Origin: Psychrobacillus psychrodurans
GTDB lineage: Bacteria > Bacillota > Bacilli > Bacillales_A > Planococcaceae
Assembly (NCBI GenBank): GCA_900114885.1
Contig: FOUN01000002.1
Span: forward strand, 62,001-126,000
Direction of reading: 5' to 3'
DNA length: 64,000 bases
In this document: positions 11,777 to 21,444 of the stretch, in pieces
How positions within the stretch are numbered: the first letter of the stretch is position 1
Layout: each line of letters begins with the position of its first letter
Translations under genes and position numbers: made by a program
Notes under the pieces: generated by a model
Databases searched by the model: none
What the model saw: the letters and a program-made list of their open reading frames with translations, nothing else
Told to the model about the DNA's origin: nothing

Positions 11777-12625
11777 ATGAAATACCATAATAAACCGCAC
11801 ACATTTGTAGATTTAGTAGAACTAAAAGTAGTGGATCTTCAACGTTCACTAGAATTTTATGAAAATATTATAGGCTTAAAAGTTCTTGAGCAACACGCCG
11901 ACAAAATTTTACTTACTGCTGATGGGAAGAATGCACTGATTTCTATTGAACAACCTTCGGGTATAATGCCAACAAAGCAAAAAACAACTGGGTTATATCA
12001 CTTCGCTCTATTGTTACCGACACGTGCAGATCTAGGTGCAGTTTTAAGACACTTTGCAGAGAGTAATATTCGCATTGGAGCGGGAGACCACTTAGTTAGT
12101 GAAGCACTTTACTTGAATGATCCAGACGGAAATGGAATTGAGATTTACAGTGATCGTCCAGATTCTGACTGGAAATGGGAGAATGAATACGTCGAGATGG
12201 CTACACTACAAATTAATGCGCAAAGTATCTTAGCGGAAGGTGCAAACACAGAATGGAATGGGCTACCTCAAGGAACTGTAATGGGACATATTCATTTGCA
12301 TGTTTCTGAACTGGATGCAACAAAGAAATTTTATAACGCATTAGGCTTTGATGTTATGACACCTAATTATCCTGGAGCATTATTTATGGGATCAGGCAAA
12401 TATCATCACCATATTGGTTTAAATACTTGGGCTGGGGTTGGCGCTCCTCCTACACCAGAGAACGTAGTTGGACTAAAGACATTCTCAGTAGTTTTTCCAA
12501 CAAACGAAGAGCTACAAGCTGCAATAACTAATGTTATAGAAATTGGTTCAGATATTGTGGAAGAAAATGGAGTATTTGTTGTGCAAGATCCTTCCCAAAA
12601 TAAAATTAAATTAATTTTAAAATAA
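11777..12625 (+). CDS. catE: VOC-family ring-cleavage dioxygenase, CatE-like
   Basis: Likely an extradiol dioxygenase or related metal-dependent VOC enzyme acting on catechols. The 282 residues hold two vicinal-oxygen-chelate modules (about 8-130 and 160-280). Candidate metal ligands are the N-module TGLYHFALLLP, IHLHVSELD and KYHHHIGLNTW histidines and the DPDGNGIEIY glutamate. Order and length match B. subtilis CatE (YfiE). CTGGAGG precedes the ATG. It is monocistronic, with its own promoter/operator and followed by repeats. The exact substrate cannot be read from sequence. Confidence 0.85.
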   Translation: MKYHNKPHTFVDLVELKVVDLQRSLEFYENIIGLKVLEQHADKILLTADGKNALISIEQPSGIMPTKQKTTGLYHFALLLPTRADLGAVLRHFAESNIRIGAGDHLVSEALYLNDPDGNGIEIYSDRPDSDWKWENEYVEMATLQINAQSILAEGANTEWNGLPQGTVMGHIHLHVSELDATKKFYNALGFDVMTPNYPGALFMGSGKYHHHIGLNTWAGVGAPPTPENVVGLKTFSVVFPTNEELQAAITNVIEIGSDIVEENGVFVVQDPSQNKIKLILK

Positions 12626-12628
12626 AGC

Positions 12629-12851
12629 AAGAGGCTGGGACAGAACCCCAAAACAGCATTTTTCTCTGTGCACAAAATTGATTTCCATTCCAGGGACGCT
12701 TTCCACGGGCGTGGCCTGAGCCTGTAGTCTCAGGCGTCACGCTATTCCCGTAGGAGTCGCCCCTCCATTCCAATCAATTTTATTAAATATCCATTATTTA
12801 GTAAAGTTTTCTCCTAATCCAATAAAATTTCTACTTCTGTCCCAGCCTCTT
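12629..12851. repeat. Compound inverted repeat GAGGCTGGGACAGAA with nested family A copy
   Basis: A perfect 17-bp inverted repeat: AAGAGGCTGGGACAGAA (12629-12645) and TTCTGTCCCAGCCTCTT (12835-12851). The enclosed ~190 bp contain a family A repeat (12678-12777). GAGGCTGGGAC elements are widespread in Firmicutes intergenic regions. Four bases after the catE stop, it may also act as a 3' end, although no T-run follows directly beyond TTTC. Confidence 0.8.
12678..12777 (+). repeat. Family A repeat, copy 2
   Basis: Starts TTGATTTCC, contains GGGACGCTTTCCACGGGC and CCCGTAGGAGTCGCC, and ends CCAATCAA. About 100 bp, shorter in the middle than copies 1 and 5. It sits inside the GAGGCTGGGAC inverted repeat. 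Confidence 0.85.
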
Positions 12852-12970
12852 TCAGCTTGACGACAAAAGTATTTTTATAAACTGCTATGAGTAATAATAA
12901 ATACTTTAAAGAGGTTGCTTTATCTAAATAAAAGTATATATAGTGGAAACCTTTAAGGAGTTGTTTATAA

Positions 12971-13151
12971 GGCAAGGGCTACCACGAAGAGTCCTGTGGG
13001 AACAGCTTGAGCAGAATGCCCCGCAGGAAAGGCATTGGTCGAACTTTGTTTGACCAATGTCTTTGCGACGAGTAACCGCTGGAGCATATGTTTTCGCAGT
13101 GACGAGGAGGCTGAGGCCAAGCCCACGGAAAGCGAAGTGGTGGTCCTTGCC
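12971..13151 (-). repeat. Family A repeat, copy 3, inverted orientation, with 15-bp terminal inverted repeats
   Basis: GGCAAGGGCTACCAC at 12971-12985 is mirrored with two mismatches by GTGGTGGTCCTTGCC at 13137-13151. The inside holds the reverse of the family core (AGTCCTGTGGGAACAG ... GCCCACGGAAAGCG) plus a self-complementary TTGGTCGAAC...GTTTGACCAA hairpin. The apparent reading frames across it are products of the repeat. Sequence from 13232 to 13697 holds no gene I can support. Confidence 0.75.
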
Positions 13152-13204
13152 GATTTTAGTATACAACTCTATGCACCAAAATTTAAGTTTGTCTAAAGTC
13201 TGCA

Positions 13205-13231
13205 ATGACTCCGAGCAATCGGAGTCATTTT
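13205..13231 (+). terminator. Orphan terminator-like hairpin
   Basis: ATGACTCCGA-GCAA-TCGGAGTCAT followed by TTTAT. No gene lies directly upstream on the plus strand, only repeat copy 3, so it may end an unannotated short transcript or be a remnant. Confidence 0.6.
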
Positions 13232-13715
13232 ATGTCTTCTTCCTCATTTATAATATCTTCAGCATACGACCATCGATTATTAAACTCTATGTGTTTACTT
13301 GTGAGCAAAGAAATGTGATTATTTACCGAAATTAAAGCCGCTTCGCAATATATTCAATCGAAATTATTTGCTCTAATCTTTCTCTTCTTCCTCTATAGAT
13401 TCTTCTCTTTTGTCAGCAACTATTTGTTCTACCTCTCTGACACAATTTGCTTGAATTCGACTTAGACCAGCTATATTGATTATTATGTAGTTTCTTGCGC
13501 GCGCATTCGACAATCGACCAGCCCTAGTTGGAATAGATTCGACAGAATTAGACTGTCTGTGAATGATGAGAAATATTGACGTATTTCGGAAAATCGCTCT
13601 AAACGTACACCAAGTTTTAAAAATCAACTTTGTAAAGTTCATGTTAAGTTTCAGAAAACACAATCATTTCTTTAATGGATTATGCTATATTTCAACTGGG
13701 GAGGTCGGAATACCT

Positions 13716-15404
13716 ATGAAAAAATGGTCTGTTATTCCACTGCGAATGAAGTATTTAATTGCAATTTTTAGTTCCTTTATCTTATTCGGGGTGATGGCTG
13801 TTTTATTAATCATCCAAGTAATTCACAATCAAGAATTAGCTGACGATATGGAAACTTCGTCACATAGTGTGGAAAGTATAGATATTATGCGATCGGAGGT
13901 TGCGAGTTTATACATTGCTATATCCAATTTCGCAGGAGATCCATTGGAAGAGTTCGATCAAGATTATAATTTGACAAAAGAGAGTTTAGCAAGTCAACTA
14001 AATGTAGCTAGTAAGCAAATGCCTAATGTAGATTGGAAGGCTTTTTTAGAAACGTTACAATCAATTCAAACTACATACGAGAATAATTTAAAGGAATCGG
14101 TTGTCAATAAAGAAAATGTTGCAAAACGAAGACAGCTTCAATCTATAAATGAAAAATACACTAGCCTGACTTTGATATTAGAAGAAACTAGACAACATGA
14201 ATCTGACAAACGACAGCTTTCAATAGAGGAAATGTCCAAAAGTCAGAAAAATACCATTGTTATTGTAGTTACTGCTTTTCTTATAGCAGGTTTACTATCA
14301 CTTGCTTTAGTTTTAATAACAAATAGACAAATTAAAACCCAGCTAGCACAAGTAGTTTTATCTGCAAAAGATATATCTGAAGGAAATTTAAATAGCCAAC
14401 CATTACAAGTTTTAGCGAACGATGAAATTGGTGAAGTATCGAAAGCGATGAATGAGATGCGAGGAAACCTTATAGATATCGTAAAAACTATTAAATATAC
14501 TGCCGAGAAATTGAGTGGAAATAGCGCAGAGTTAAAAGAATACTCCACTAATACAGTAGATAGCACAAATATCGTCAAATTAGCTATTCATGAAACGAGT
14601 GGAAGTATGCTAAAGCAAAAGGAAAGTTCTATAAGTATCCGTTCCTTTTTAGAGGAGTTTTCACAGACTTTTGGCGAAGTAACAGAAAAAGTAATTGAAT
14701 TGACCGAGTATTCCACAATTGCTGTACAAATGGCTGATGAAAGTGCATCGGCATTGAAAAATGCTGCTGGTGAATCGGCAAAATTACGAACATTATTTAA
14801 AGAAGCTGATGCAGAGAGAAAAATACTGCAAGAGCGGACTGAGGAAATAGCACGAATGACTACAATCGTCCAAACGATTTCCAAGCAAACTAACTTATTG
14901 GCATTGAACGCTGGAATAGAGGCTGCCAGGTCGGGTGTACATGGTAAAGGATTTGCAGTTGTAGCGGAAGAAGTAAAAAAACTTGCAGATGAAGTGTCTG
15001 GTACAGCTTCCACAATTCATCAGATATCTAATTCTATTACTCAACAAGGGACTCAGATGGCAAGCGTTTTTGCTGATGGATTGGCTACATCCAAAAATAA
15101 CGCGGCAACGTTTGAGATGCTGCATCATAAAATGGATAAAATAGTTTCCTATATACGAGATTCCAAAAATCAAAATGATTATATGAAAGATTCTATTTTA
15201 ACGATTGAAGAAGAAAAGAATACTTCTGAGAAACTCATATTTGCATTAATAGAATCAATCGAATCTAACACAGCGCAAATGGAGCACACTGAGGACATGC
15301 TTTTATCTAATGTTCAGACAATCGAAATGCTTTCTAAATTGATAAATAATGTAAGTGAACAGGCAATTATTTTGGAGAAATCAAGCACTAGATTTGTCAT
15401 ATAA
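13716..15404 (+). CDS. Methyl-accepting chemotaxis protein with periplasm-facing sensor
   Basis: Membrane chemoreceptor signalling to CheA/CheW. From the ATG at 13716 (GGGGAGG at 13698-13704) the protein has 562 residues: a transmembrane helix at 12-34, an extracellular helical sensor (35-180), a second helix at 181-202, HAMP at about 203-256, and a long cytoplasmic coiled-coil. The hairpin tip is at about 384-420 ([19 protein letters not shown]). The usual [10 protein letters not shown] is altered to [10 protein letters not shown], a mild departure. The frame is open upstream to 13563, but that extension lacks a ribosome-binding site and would precede the natural membrane anchor. The ligand is unknown. 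Confidence 0.93.
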   Translation: MKKWSVIPLRMKYLIAIFSSFILFGVMAVLLIIQVIHNQELADDMETSSHSVESIDIMRSEVASLYIAISNFAGDPLEEFDQDYNLTKESLASQLNVASKQMPNVDWKAFLETLQSIQTTYENNLKESVVNKENVAKRRQLQSINEKYTSLTLILEETRQHESDKRQLSIEEMSKSQKNTIVIVVTAFLIAGLLSLALVLITNRQIKTQLAQVVLSAKDISEGNLNSQPLQVLANDEIGEVSKAMNEMRGNLIDIVKTIKYTAEKLSGNSAELKEYSTNTVDSTNIVKLAIHETSGSMLKQKESSISIRSFLEEFSQTFGEVTEKVIELTEYSTIAVQMADESASALKNAAGESAKLRTLFKEADAERKILQERTEEIARMTTIVQTISKQTNLLALNAGIEAARSGVHGKGFAVVAEEVKKLADEVSGTASTIHQISNSITQQGTQMASVFADGLATSKNNAATFEMLHHKMDKIVSYIRDSKNQNDYMKDSILTIEEEKNTSEKLIFALIESIESNTAQMEHTEDMLLSNVQTIEMLSKLINNVSEQAIILEKSSTRFVI

Positions 15405-15410
15405 ATTAGT

Positions 15411-15449
15411 CCTAACAAGTAATTATTTCTATACTTGTTAGGTTTTTTT
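15411..15449 (+). terminator. Terminator after the first chemoreceptor gene
   Basis: CCTAACAAGT (15411-15420) pairs with ACTTGTTAGG (15433-15442), followed by seven Ts. Confidence 0.9.
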
Positions 15450-15481
15450 GTGTAATCCGTTGAAAACACTGAGTTTTCGTT

Positions 15482-15497
15482 GTAACACAATTGTTAC
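15482..15497 (+). promoter_or_regulatory. Inverted repeat upstream of the NlpC/P60 gene
   Basis: GTAACA-CAAT-TGTTAC, a 6-bp inverted repeat with a 4-bp loop about 90 bp before the start codon. It could be a regulator site; no regulator can be named from the sequence. Confidence 0.3.
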
Positions 15498-15582
15498 ATA
15501 ACTGTAAAATTAAAAAGGTTTAAAGAGTGGTAAGATGAGTTTAGAGAAATAATCAGAAAACTTTAAACCTTGGGGGAACACG

Positions 15583-16077
15583 ATGAATTTAAAATCTATG
15601 TCGCAAAAAGTCATGGCTATATTAGCATTATCCGTTCTCTTAGTTATATCAACATTCGCAGGAAATACGGAAGCAGCAAGCTCTGTTAATTCATCTGAAT
15701 TAGTAGCAACAGCTAAGGATTTAATTGGAACAAAATATCGTGGTGGCGGTACAACAAAAGCAGGATTTGATTGTTCAGGATTTGTAAGCTATGTGTACAA
15801 TGATTTAGGAGTAAGTCTTCCAAGAACTTCTTCAGGAATGTACGCTTCAGGATCTAAAATAGATAAAAGTGATTTATCTTCTGGTGACTTAGTATTCTTC
15901 AATACTTCTGGTAGAGGCGTCTCACATGTTGGTATTTATATCGGAGACGGCAAATTTATCCATTCATCCACTTCAAAAGGTGTGAAAATCGATAAATTAA
16001 GTGATCCATATTATTGGGGAGATCGTTACGTGGGAGCTAAACGAATTGCTGATGTAACAGTAGCGGTAAACAAATAA
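15583..16077 (+). CDS. Secreted NlpC/P60 cell-wall endopeptidase
   Basis: Probable D,L-endopeptidase cleaving peptidoglycan stem peptides outside the cell. 164 residues: a signal peptide (about 1-31, cleaved after NTEA) followed directly by one NlpC/P60 domain. The catalytic Cys is in GFDCSGFVSYVY (about 60-71), the His in SHVGIYIGDGKFIHSS, and a third polar residue follows. There are no LysM or SH3 wall-binding repeats, so it is a minimal single-domain form. TTGGGGG precedes the ATG. It is flanked by terminators and therefore monocistronic. Confidence 0.93.
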   Translation: MNLKSMSQKVMAILALSVLLVISTFAGNTEAASSVNSSELVATAKDLIGTKYRGGGTTKAGFDCSGFVSYVYNDLGVSLPRTSSGMYASGSKIDKSDLSSGDLVFFNTSGRGVSHVGIYIGDGKFIHSSTSKGVKIDKLSDPYYWGDRYVGAKRIADVTVAVNK

Positions 16078-16092
16078 AACATATACATATCT

Positions 16093-16126
16093 GTTCTATC
16101 GTATAATCTACGGTAGAACTTTTTTT
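16093..16126 (+). terminator. Terminator after the NlpC/P60 gene
   Basis: GTTCTATCGTA (16093-16103) pairs imperfectly with TACGGTAGAAC (16109-16119), followed by seven Ts. Confidence 0.85.
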
Positions 16127-16220
16127 GTGTTCCCAACATCTTCTTATCGTTTGATAATTCTTTGTTAATTCTGCATAATGAAAAATATATTATAAGTACC
16201 CATCGGAAGGAGGAAGGAAT

Positions 16221-16598
16221 TTGAAGTATAACCGTAACGAGTATTTTCGTTATACATTTGAAGAACCTTGCGATGCAACATTTCGTTTAATAAAACAAAC
16301 TGAAGGCAGTAATGGAGTGGAATTATCAAACAAAGGTATTTGCAAAATTATAGATATCAGTCCAAATGGCTTGAAGATGTTTAGTGAATTATTTATTTCC
16401 ATCGATCAATTACATCATGTTGAATTACATTTCACTTTAGATACAAATCCTATTTCTATGGTAGGAGAATTTGTTTGGTCCCACCGAAAAGCAGATGGTC
16501 ATGAATATGGCATAAAGTTAGTTGGGGATAGTGAGAGTGAAAAAATGATTATTGGAGAGCTAAAAAACCGGAGACGTAAAGAGATGGAACTCAGGTAA
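16221..16598 (+). CDS. PilZ-domain protein (putative c-di-GMP binder)
   Basis: 125 residues starting at TTG 16221 behind AAGGAGGA (16208-16215). Near the N-terminus an Arg-rich stretch (NRNEYFRY) is followed by the DISPNG segment, matching the D/N-x-S-x-x-G part of PilZ, and a C-terminal beta-barrel strand GEFVWSHRKADGHEYGIKL. The Arg motif is spaced R-x4-R rather than the classical R-x3-R, so c-di-GMP binding is not certain. It sits between the cell-wall enzyme and hpf; no partner is apparent. Confidence 0.7.
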   Translation: MKYNRNEYFRYTFEEPCDATFRLIKQTEGSNGVELSNKGICKIIDISPNGLKMFSELFISIDQLHHVELHFTLDTNPISMVGEFVWSHRKADGHEYGIKLVGDSESEKMIIGELKNRRRKEMELR

Positions 16599-16649
16599 GT
16601 AAAAATTATTACAAGTTTCGACAAAAAATAAATAAAAACTTTAAAATAA

Positions 16650-16678
16650 GAAGGATATTTTAAAGGTGGTGTTGAAAT
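16650..16678 (+). promoter_or_regulatory. Sigma-H-like promoter of hpf
   Basis: GAAGGATAT at 16650-16658 matches the sigma-H -35 form RnAGGAwww. After 12 bp, GTTGAAATA at 16671-16679 matches RnnGAATww with one mismatch. B. subtilis yvyD (hpf) is known to be sigma-H and sigma-B controlled, so the placement is plausible. Confidence 0.45.
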
Positions 16679-16712
16679 ATATATATAGAGTTAAATTAAA
16701 GGAGGAGTTTAC

Positions 16713-17270
16713 ATGCTAAACTTTAACATTCGTGGAGAAAACATTGAGGTGACTCCTGCAATACGTGAATACGTTGAAGGGAAGATTGAGAAAGTAGACC
16801 GTTACTTCAACGAAGAAATTCAAGCAACTGCAAACGTTAACTTAAAAGTGTATAACGACAAGCAAACAAAGGTAGAAGTAACAATTCCTATGAAAAATTT
16901 AACACTGCGAGCAGAAGAACGCAATGCAGATATGTACGCTGCAATCGATTTAATCGTTGATAAATTAGAGCGTCAAATTAGAAAATATAAAACAAAAGTA
17001 AATCGTAAGTTCCGTGAACGTGAAGGTGTAGCAACATTTTTTGCAACAATTGATCCACCAGATGCTGTAACAGACCATACTGAAGAAGATGAATATAATA
17101 TCGTTCGTACTAAACAGTTTGACCTAAAACCGATGGATCAAGAAGAGGCAGTACTTCAAATGAACATGCTTGGTCATAATTTCTTCATCTTCACAGATGC
17201 AGAATCTAATGGAACACATATTGTTTATAAGCGTAGCGATGGAAAATATGGTTTGATCGAAACAAACTAA
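16713..17270 (+). CDS. hpf: Ribosome hibernation promoting factor, long form
   Basis: Binds the 30S decoding region and dimerises 70S ribosomes to 100S particles in stationary phase or stress. 185 residues is the long-form length: a basic N-terminal ribosome-binding domain (about 1-100, beginning MLNFNIRGENIEVTPAIREYVEGK) and a C-terminal dimerisation domain (about 127-185, VRTKQFDLKPMDQEEAVLQMNMLGHNFFIF). AAAGGAGG precedes the ATG. The position upstream of secA matches B. subtilis yvyD-secA. Confidence 0.97.
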   Translation: MLNFNIRGENIEVTPAIREYVEGKIEKVDRYFNEEIQATANVNLKVYNDKQTKVEVTIPMKNLTLRAEERNADMYAAIDLIVDKLERQIRKYKTKVNRKFREREGVATFFATIDPPDAVTDHTEEDEYNIVRTKQFDLKPMDQEEAVLQMNMLGHNFFIFTDAESNGTHIVYKRSDGKYGLIETN

Positions 17271-17290
17271 GCGTCTAAATCCAAATACCG

Positions 17291-17319
17291 AACTCTCCTC
17301 ATTACGAGGAGAGTTTTTA
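17291..17319 (+). terminator. Terminator after hpf
   Basis: ACTCTCCTC-ATTAC-GAGGAGAGT stem (17292-17314) followed by TTTTTAT. Confidence 0.92.
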
Positions 17320-17500
17320 TCGTTTACATGGGATAATATCGAGTAAAATGTTGGGTGGTCTAAGTAATCAGAACCACTTTTTACTTATGCATTATGCATA
17401 TAAGTCTCCAAATGCATTCAAAATAATAGTGTACCTTATTTGCGTGCCTTTAGAACGAATGGTAAAATGGAGAGTAAGACTAAATGGGAAGTGAAAATAG

Positions 17501-20011
17501 ATGCTTGGAGTATTAAATAAAGTGTTCGATTTAAATAAACGTGAACTAAAACGCCTAGAGAAAATTGCGGATAAAGTAGAAGCATTAGAAAGTAAAATGG
17601 AAGCATTGTCTGATGAAGAGTTACGAGCGAAAACAGAAGAGTTCCGTGGTCGCCATTCAAAAGGAGAAAGCTTAGATAGTTTATTGCCAGAGGCATTTGC
17701 AGTAGCACGCGAAGGATCTAAACGTGTTCTTGGAATGTTCCCTTTCCGTGTTCAAATTATGGGAGCGGCTGCTCTTCACGAGGGTAATATTGCGGAGATG
17801 AAAACAGGGGAAGGTAAAACACTAACTTCAACTATGTCTATTTATTTAAATGCGATTACTGGTCTCGGTGCGCATGTTGTGACGGTCAATGAATACTTAT
17901 CTAGCCGTGATGCTGCTGAGATGGGACAATTATATGATTTCCTAGGATTAAGTGTTGGATTGAACTTAAATTCATTGTCTAAAGAAGAAAAGCGTGAAGC
18001 TTATGCGGCGGATGTTACATATTCTACAAACAATGAGCTTGGGTTCGATTATTTACGAGATAATATGGTGTTGTATAAAGAAGATAAAGTTCAACGTCCT
18101 CTTCACTATGCAGTAATCGATGAAGTTGATTCCATCTTAATAGATGAAGCGAGAACACCTTTAATTATTTCAGGACAAGCCAACAAAGCAGCACTTCTTT
18201 ATAAACAAGCAAATGCATTTGTGCGTACATTAACAAAAGAAGTAGATTTTTCTTATGAAGAATCCACAAAAGGTGTAACACTAACTGATACTGGTGTAGA
18301 AAAAGTAGAAAAAGCTTTCAATATAGATAATTTGTTTGATTTGACTCATGTTCGTTTAAATCATGCTGTTAATCAATCATTAAAAGCCCATGCTTCCATG
18401 CATTTGGATGTCGACTATGTCGTTCAAGAGGGCGATGTTGTAATAGTCGATTCATTCACTGGTCGTCTAATGAAAGGTCGTCGTTATAGTGATGGTCTTC
18501 ATCAAGCGATTGAAGCAAAAGAAGGCTTAGAAATCCAAAACGAATCGATGACAATGGCTACGATTACTTTCCAAAACTTTTTCCGTATGTACGATAAGCT
18601 GTCGGGAATGACTGGTACAGCAAAAACGGAAGAAGAGGAGTTCCGCAATATATACAACATGAATGTTATTGCGATTCCAACAAACCGTCCAATTGCAAGG
18701 GATGACCGCGCAGATTTAATCTATGCATCCATGAATGGTAAATACGAAGCAGCAGCTGCTGATATTGCAGAGCGCAACAAAAGCGGTCAACCAGTTCTAA
18801 TTGGTACTGTTGCTATTGAAACCTCTGAAATTATTTCTAATTTATTAACCAAACATGGTATTAAGCATAATGTATTAAATGCCAAAAATCATGAACATGA
18901 AGCGGAAATTATTGCAACTGCTGGTCATCTAGGATCTGTTACGATTGCAACAAATATGGCTGGTCGTGGGACAGATATTAAACTAGGCGATGGAGTAGTT
19001 GAAGTTGGTGGTTTAGCAGTAATTGGGACGGAACGACATGAATCTCGTCGTATAGATAACCAACTACGTGGACGTTCTGGTCGTCAAGGAGATCCTGGGG
19101 TTACTCAATTCTATTTATCAATGGAAGATGAATTAATGCGCAGGTTTGGCTCTGATAACATGCGTGCCATGATGTCAAAGCTAGGTATGGATGACACTCA
19201 ACCAATTCAATCGAAGATGGTATCCCGTGCAGTAGAATCAGCGCAAAAACGGGTAGAAGGAAATAACTTCGATTCACGTAAGCGTTTATTACAATATGAT
19301 GATGTACTACGTCAACAACGTGAAATTATTTATAAAGAACGTAATGAAGTATTAGAAACAGAAAATATGCGTGCACTTGTTGAGTCAATGTTATTCGGTG
19401 CAATTGAGCGTTTAGTTTCTTCCCATACAAGCTCTGAGAATAACGCTGATTGGAGTTTGAAAGGAATTGAAGATCATATTCAAGCGAACTTATTGCCTGA
19501 AGGTGTAATAACACAATCGGTATTAGAAAATTTATCTTCTGAAGAAATGATCGAAAAAATCAAAGAAGAAGTAATTCGATTCTACGATGCGAAGGAAGAA
19601 GAAATGACTGCTGAACGTATGCGTGAGTTTGAAAAAGTAGTATTACTTCGTTCAATTGACTCCAAGTGGATTGATCATATTGATGCAATGGATCAACTTC
19701 GCCAAGGAATCCACTTACGTGCATACGGGCAAACAGACCCACTTCGTGAATATCAAAGTGAAGGATTTGCCATGTTCGAAGCAATGGTCGATTCCATCCA
19801 GGAAGACGTTGCAAAATATGCGATGAAAGCTGAAATTCGGAATAACCTAGAACGCGAAGAAGTAGCAAAAGGGCAAGCTGTAAATCCGAAAGAAGAAAGC
19901 GGTCCTGTGAAGAAAAAACCAGTACGCAAACAAGTTTCTGTCGGACGTAACGATCCATGTCCATGTGGGAGCGGTGAAAAATTCAAAAACTGTCATGGAG
20001 CAGTGCAATAA
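17501..20011 (+). CDS. secA: Preprotein translocase ATPase subunit SecA
   Basis: Motor ATPase pushing unfolded preproteins through SecYEG. 836 residues, normal for Bacillales. Walker A is in [12 protein letters not shown] (about 100-110), the DEAD-like Walker B in [16 protein letters not shown] (about 205-220), and the preprotein cross-linking domain follows. The second nucleotide-binding fold has [13 protein letters not shown] and the arginine-finger-type [13 protein letters not shown]. The C-terminal zinc finger [14 protein letters not shown] (SecB/lipid binding) is intact. The start ATG at 17501 gives [10 protein letters not shown]. Confidence 0.98.
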   Translation: MLGVLNKVFDLNKRELKRLEKIADKVEALESKMEALSDEELRAKTEEFRGRHSKGESLDSLLPEAFAVAREGSKRVLGMFPFRVQIMGAAALHEGNIAEMKTGEGKTLTSTMSIYLNAITGLGAHVVTVNEYLSSRDAAEMGQLYDFLGLSVGLNLNSLSKEEKREAYAADVTYSTNNELGFDYLRDNMVLYKEDKVQRPLHYAVIDEVDSILIDEARTPLIISGQANKAALLYKQANAFVRTLTKEVDFSYEESTKGVTLTDTGVEKVEKAFNIDNLFDLTHVRLNHAVNQSLKAHASMHLDVDYVVQEGDVVIVDSFTGRLMKGRRYSDGLHQAIEAKEGLEIQNESMTMATITFQNFFRMYDKLSGMTGTAKTEEEEFRNIYNMNVIAIPTNRPIARDDRADLIYASMNGKYEAAAADIAERNKSGQPVLIGTVAIETSEIISNLLTKHGIKHNVLNAKNHEHEAEIIATAGHLGSVTIATNMAGRGTDIKLGDGVVEVGGLAVIGTERHESRRIDNQLRGRSGRQGDPGVTQFYLSMEDELMRRFGSDNMRAMMSKLGMDDTQPIQSKMVSRAVESAQKRVEGNNFDSRKRLLQYDDVLRQQREIIYKERNEVLETENMRALVESMLFGAIERLVSSHTSSENNADWSLKGIEDHIQANLLPEGVITQSVLENLSSEEMIEKIKEEVIRFYDAKEEEMTAERMREFEKVVLLRSIDSKWIDHIDAMDQLRQGIHLRAYGQTDPLREYQSEGFAMFEAMVDSIQEDVAKYAMKAEIRNNLEREEVAKGQAVNPKEESGPVKKKPVRKQVSVGRNDPCPCGSGEKFKNCHGAVQ

Positions 20012-20080
20012 TAAAGTAAAGTGAAGCGTCTATGCTAAGAGATACAGTTTAAGTTCGTGGTATCCTGTCACAACCTCTGA

Positions 20081-20110
20081 AAGACCCACATAATGTGGGT
20101 CTTCGTTAAG
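20081..20110 (+). terminator. Terminator between secA and prfB
   Basis: AAGACCCACA-TAA-TGTGGGTCTT stem (20081-20103). The tail CGTTAAG is poor in T, so termination may be incomplete. The rest of 20012-20257 shows nothing else. Confidence 0.65.
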
Positions 20111-20257
20111 ATTGGAAAGGGATGCAGCTAATGTCATATTTTAGTTTATATAGTATGGCATTAGTCATAAAGTAGTCTCACTGCATAAACACGAACACTC
20201 ATGCTAATGCTACAGTACAATATTGGTATGAAATCAAGAAAGTCGGAGGAACAACAA

Positions 20258-21362
20258 ATGATAGAAATTGCAACAGTACGTAATGAGTTAGATAGAACTT
20301 CAGGCAAGTTAAAAGACTTTAGGGGGTCTCTTTGACTTAGAAAACAAAGAGGTCCGAATTCAAGAATTAGAAGAGCTGATGACATTTCCTGATTTCTGGG
20401 ACGATGCACAGGGAGCTCAAAAAGTGATTAATGAGACAAATGCATTAAAAGCTATTGTAGAAGAGTATCGTAATCTTGAATCCACTCAAGAAGACTTAGA
20501 GATGACTTTGGAATTAATAAAGGAAATGCCTGATGAAGAGCTGCAGGAAGACCTTGGTAACGAATTAAAAGATTTTACAAACAAGCTTAGTGATTTTGAA
20601 TTGCAAATGTTACTTAGCGAGGAATACGATAAACACAATGCAATTTTAGAATTGCACCCTGGTGCTGGTGGTACGGAGTCTCAAGACTGGGGATCTATAT
20701 TGTTACGTATGTACCAACGATGGGCAGATAAACGTGGCTTTAAAGTAGAAACAATCGATTATTTACCTGGAGATGAAGCTGGTATTAAGTCGGTAACTTT
20801 ACTCATCAAAGGGCATAATGCATATGGCTATTTAAAAGCGGAAAAAGGCGTTCATCGTCTTGTTCGTATTTCTCCTTTTGACTCATCAGGACGTCGTCAT
20901 ACTTCGTTTGTTTCATGTGAAGTAATGCCTGAGTTCACAGATGAAATCGAAATTGATATTCGTACTGAAGATTTGAAAATTGACACGTATCGTGCAACTG
21001 GTGCTGGTGGTCAGCATATTAATACGACTGACTCAGCAGTTCGTATTACACATTTACCTACAAATACAGTTGTTACTTGTCAATCAGAGCGTTCACAGAT
21101 TAAAAACCGTGAGCATGCGATGAAATTATTAAAATCTAAACTTTATCAGCTGAAAATCGAAGAACAAGAAGCGCAATTATTGGAAATCCGTGGAGAACAA
21201 AAAGAAATCGGCTGGGGAAGTCAAATACGTTCTTACGTATTCCATCCATATTCGATGGTAAAAGATCACCGTACAAATGAAGAAAGTGGTAATGTTCATG
21301 CAGTTGTAGATGGTGAAATTGATCCGTTTATTCACGCTTACCTACGTTCAAAAATAAATTAA
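20258..21362 (+). CDS. prfB: Peptide chain release factor 2, expressed by programmed +1 frameshift
   Basis: Releases nascent chains at UGA and UAA. The first frame runs from ATG 20258 for 25 codons to an in-frame TGA at 20333-20335. Here the canonical slip site CTT-TGA is preceded by the internal Shine-Dalgarno AGGGGG (20321-20326). Skipping T20333 continues in the second frame (GAC at 20334) to 21362, giving 367 residues. The GGQ catalytic motif is in [21 protein letters not shown], and the stop-codon recognition tripeptide position holds the RF2-type SPF ([12 protein letters not shown]). The frameshift autoregulates RF2: slow termination at UGA favours slippage. Confidence 0.97.
20321..20335 (+). 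promoter_or_regulatory. prfB programmed frameshift site
   Basis: AGGGGG (20321-20326), then TCT, then CTT at 20330-20332 and TGA at 20333-20335. This is the conserved RF2 recoding arrangement, with the SD-like hexamer three bases before CTT. Confidence 0.97.
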
Positions 21363-21378
21363 TAGACGTTTTTAACAC

Positions 21379-21412
21379 CGATGTTATAATTATATAATAT
21401 CGGTTTTTTTAT
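21379..21412 (+). terminator. Terminator after prfB
   Basis: ACCGATGTTATAAT...ATTATATAATATCGGT stem followed by a T-run (TTTTTTTATTTTT). Confidence 0.85.
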
Positions 21413-21444
21413 TTTTCAGAATATTAAGGATAGGGGAAGTAGAA

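Noticed and set aside
12924-13335. Two reading frames of 92-93 residues on opposite strands
   Set aside because: Both run through family A copy 3; GC-rich repeats commonly yield such frames, and neither has a ribosome-binding site or a recognisable product.
13373-13663. A minus-strand frame of 96 residues upstream of the first chemoreceptor
   Set aside because: The C-terminal half (ending VADKREESIEEEEKD) looks faintly protein-like, but there is no credible start or Shine-Dalgarno and I recognise no family. It may be a remnant.
13563-13715. Longer N-terminus for the first chemoreceptor
   Set aside because: The extension has no ribosome-binding site and places hydrophilic sequence before the natural membrane anchor; ATG 13716 has GGGGAGG ahead.
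20333-20335. prfB as a pseudogene with a premature TGA
   Set aside because: The TGA is the conserved programmed frameshift site, with the internal Shine-Dalgarno and CTT-TGA intact.
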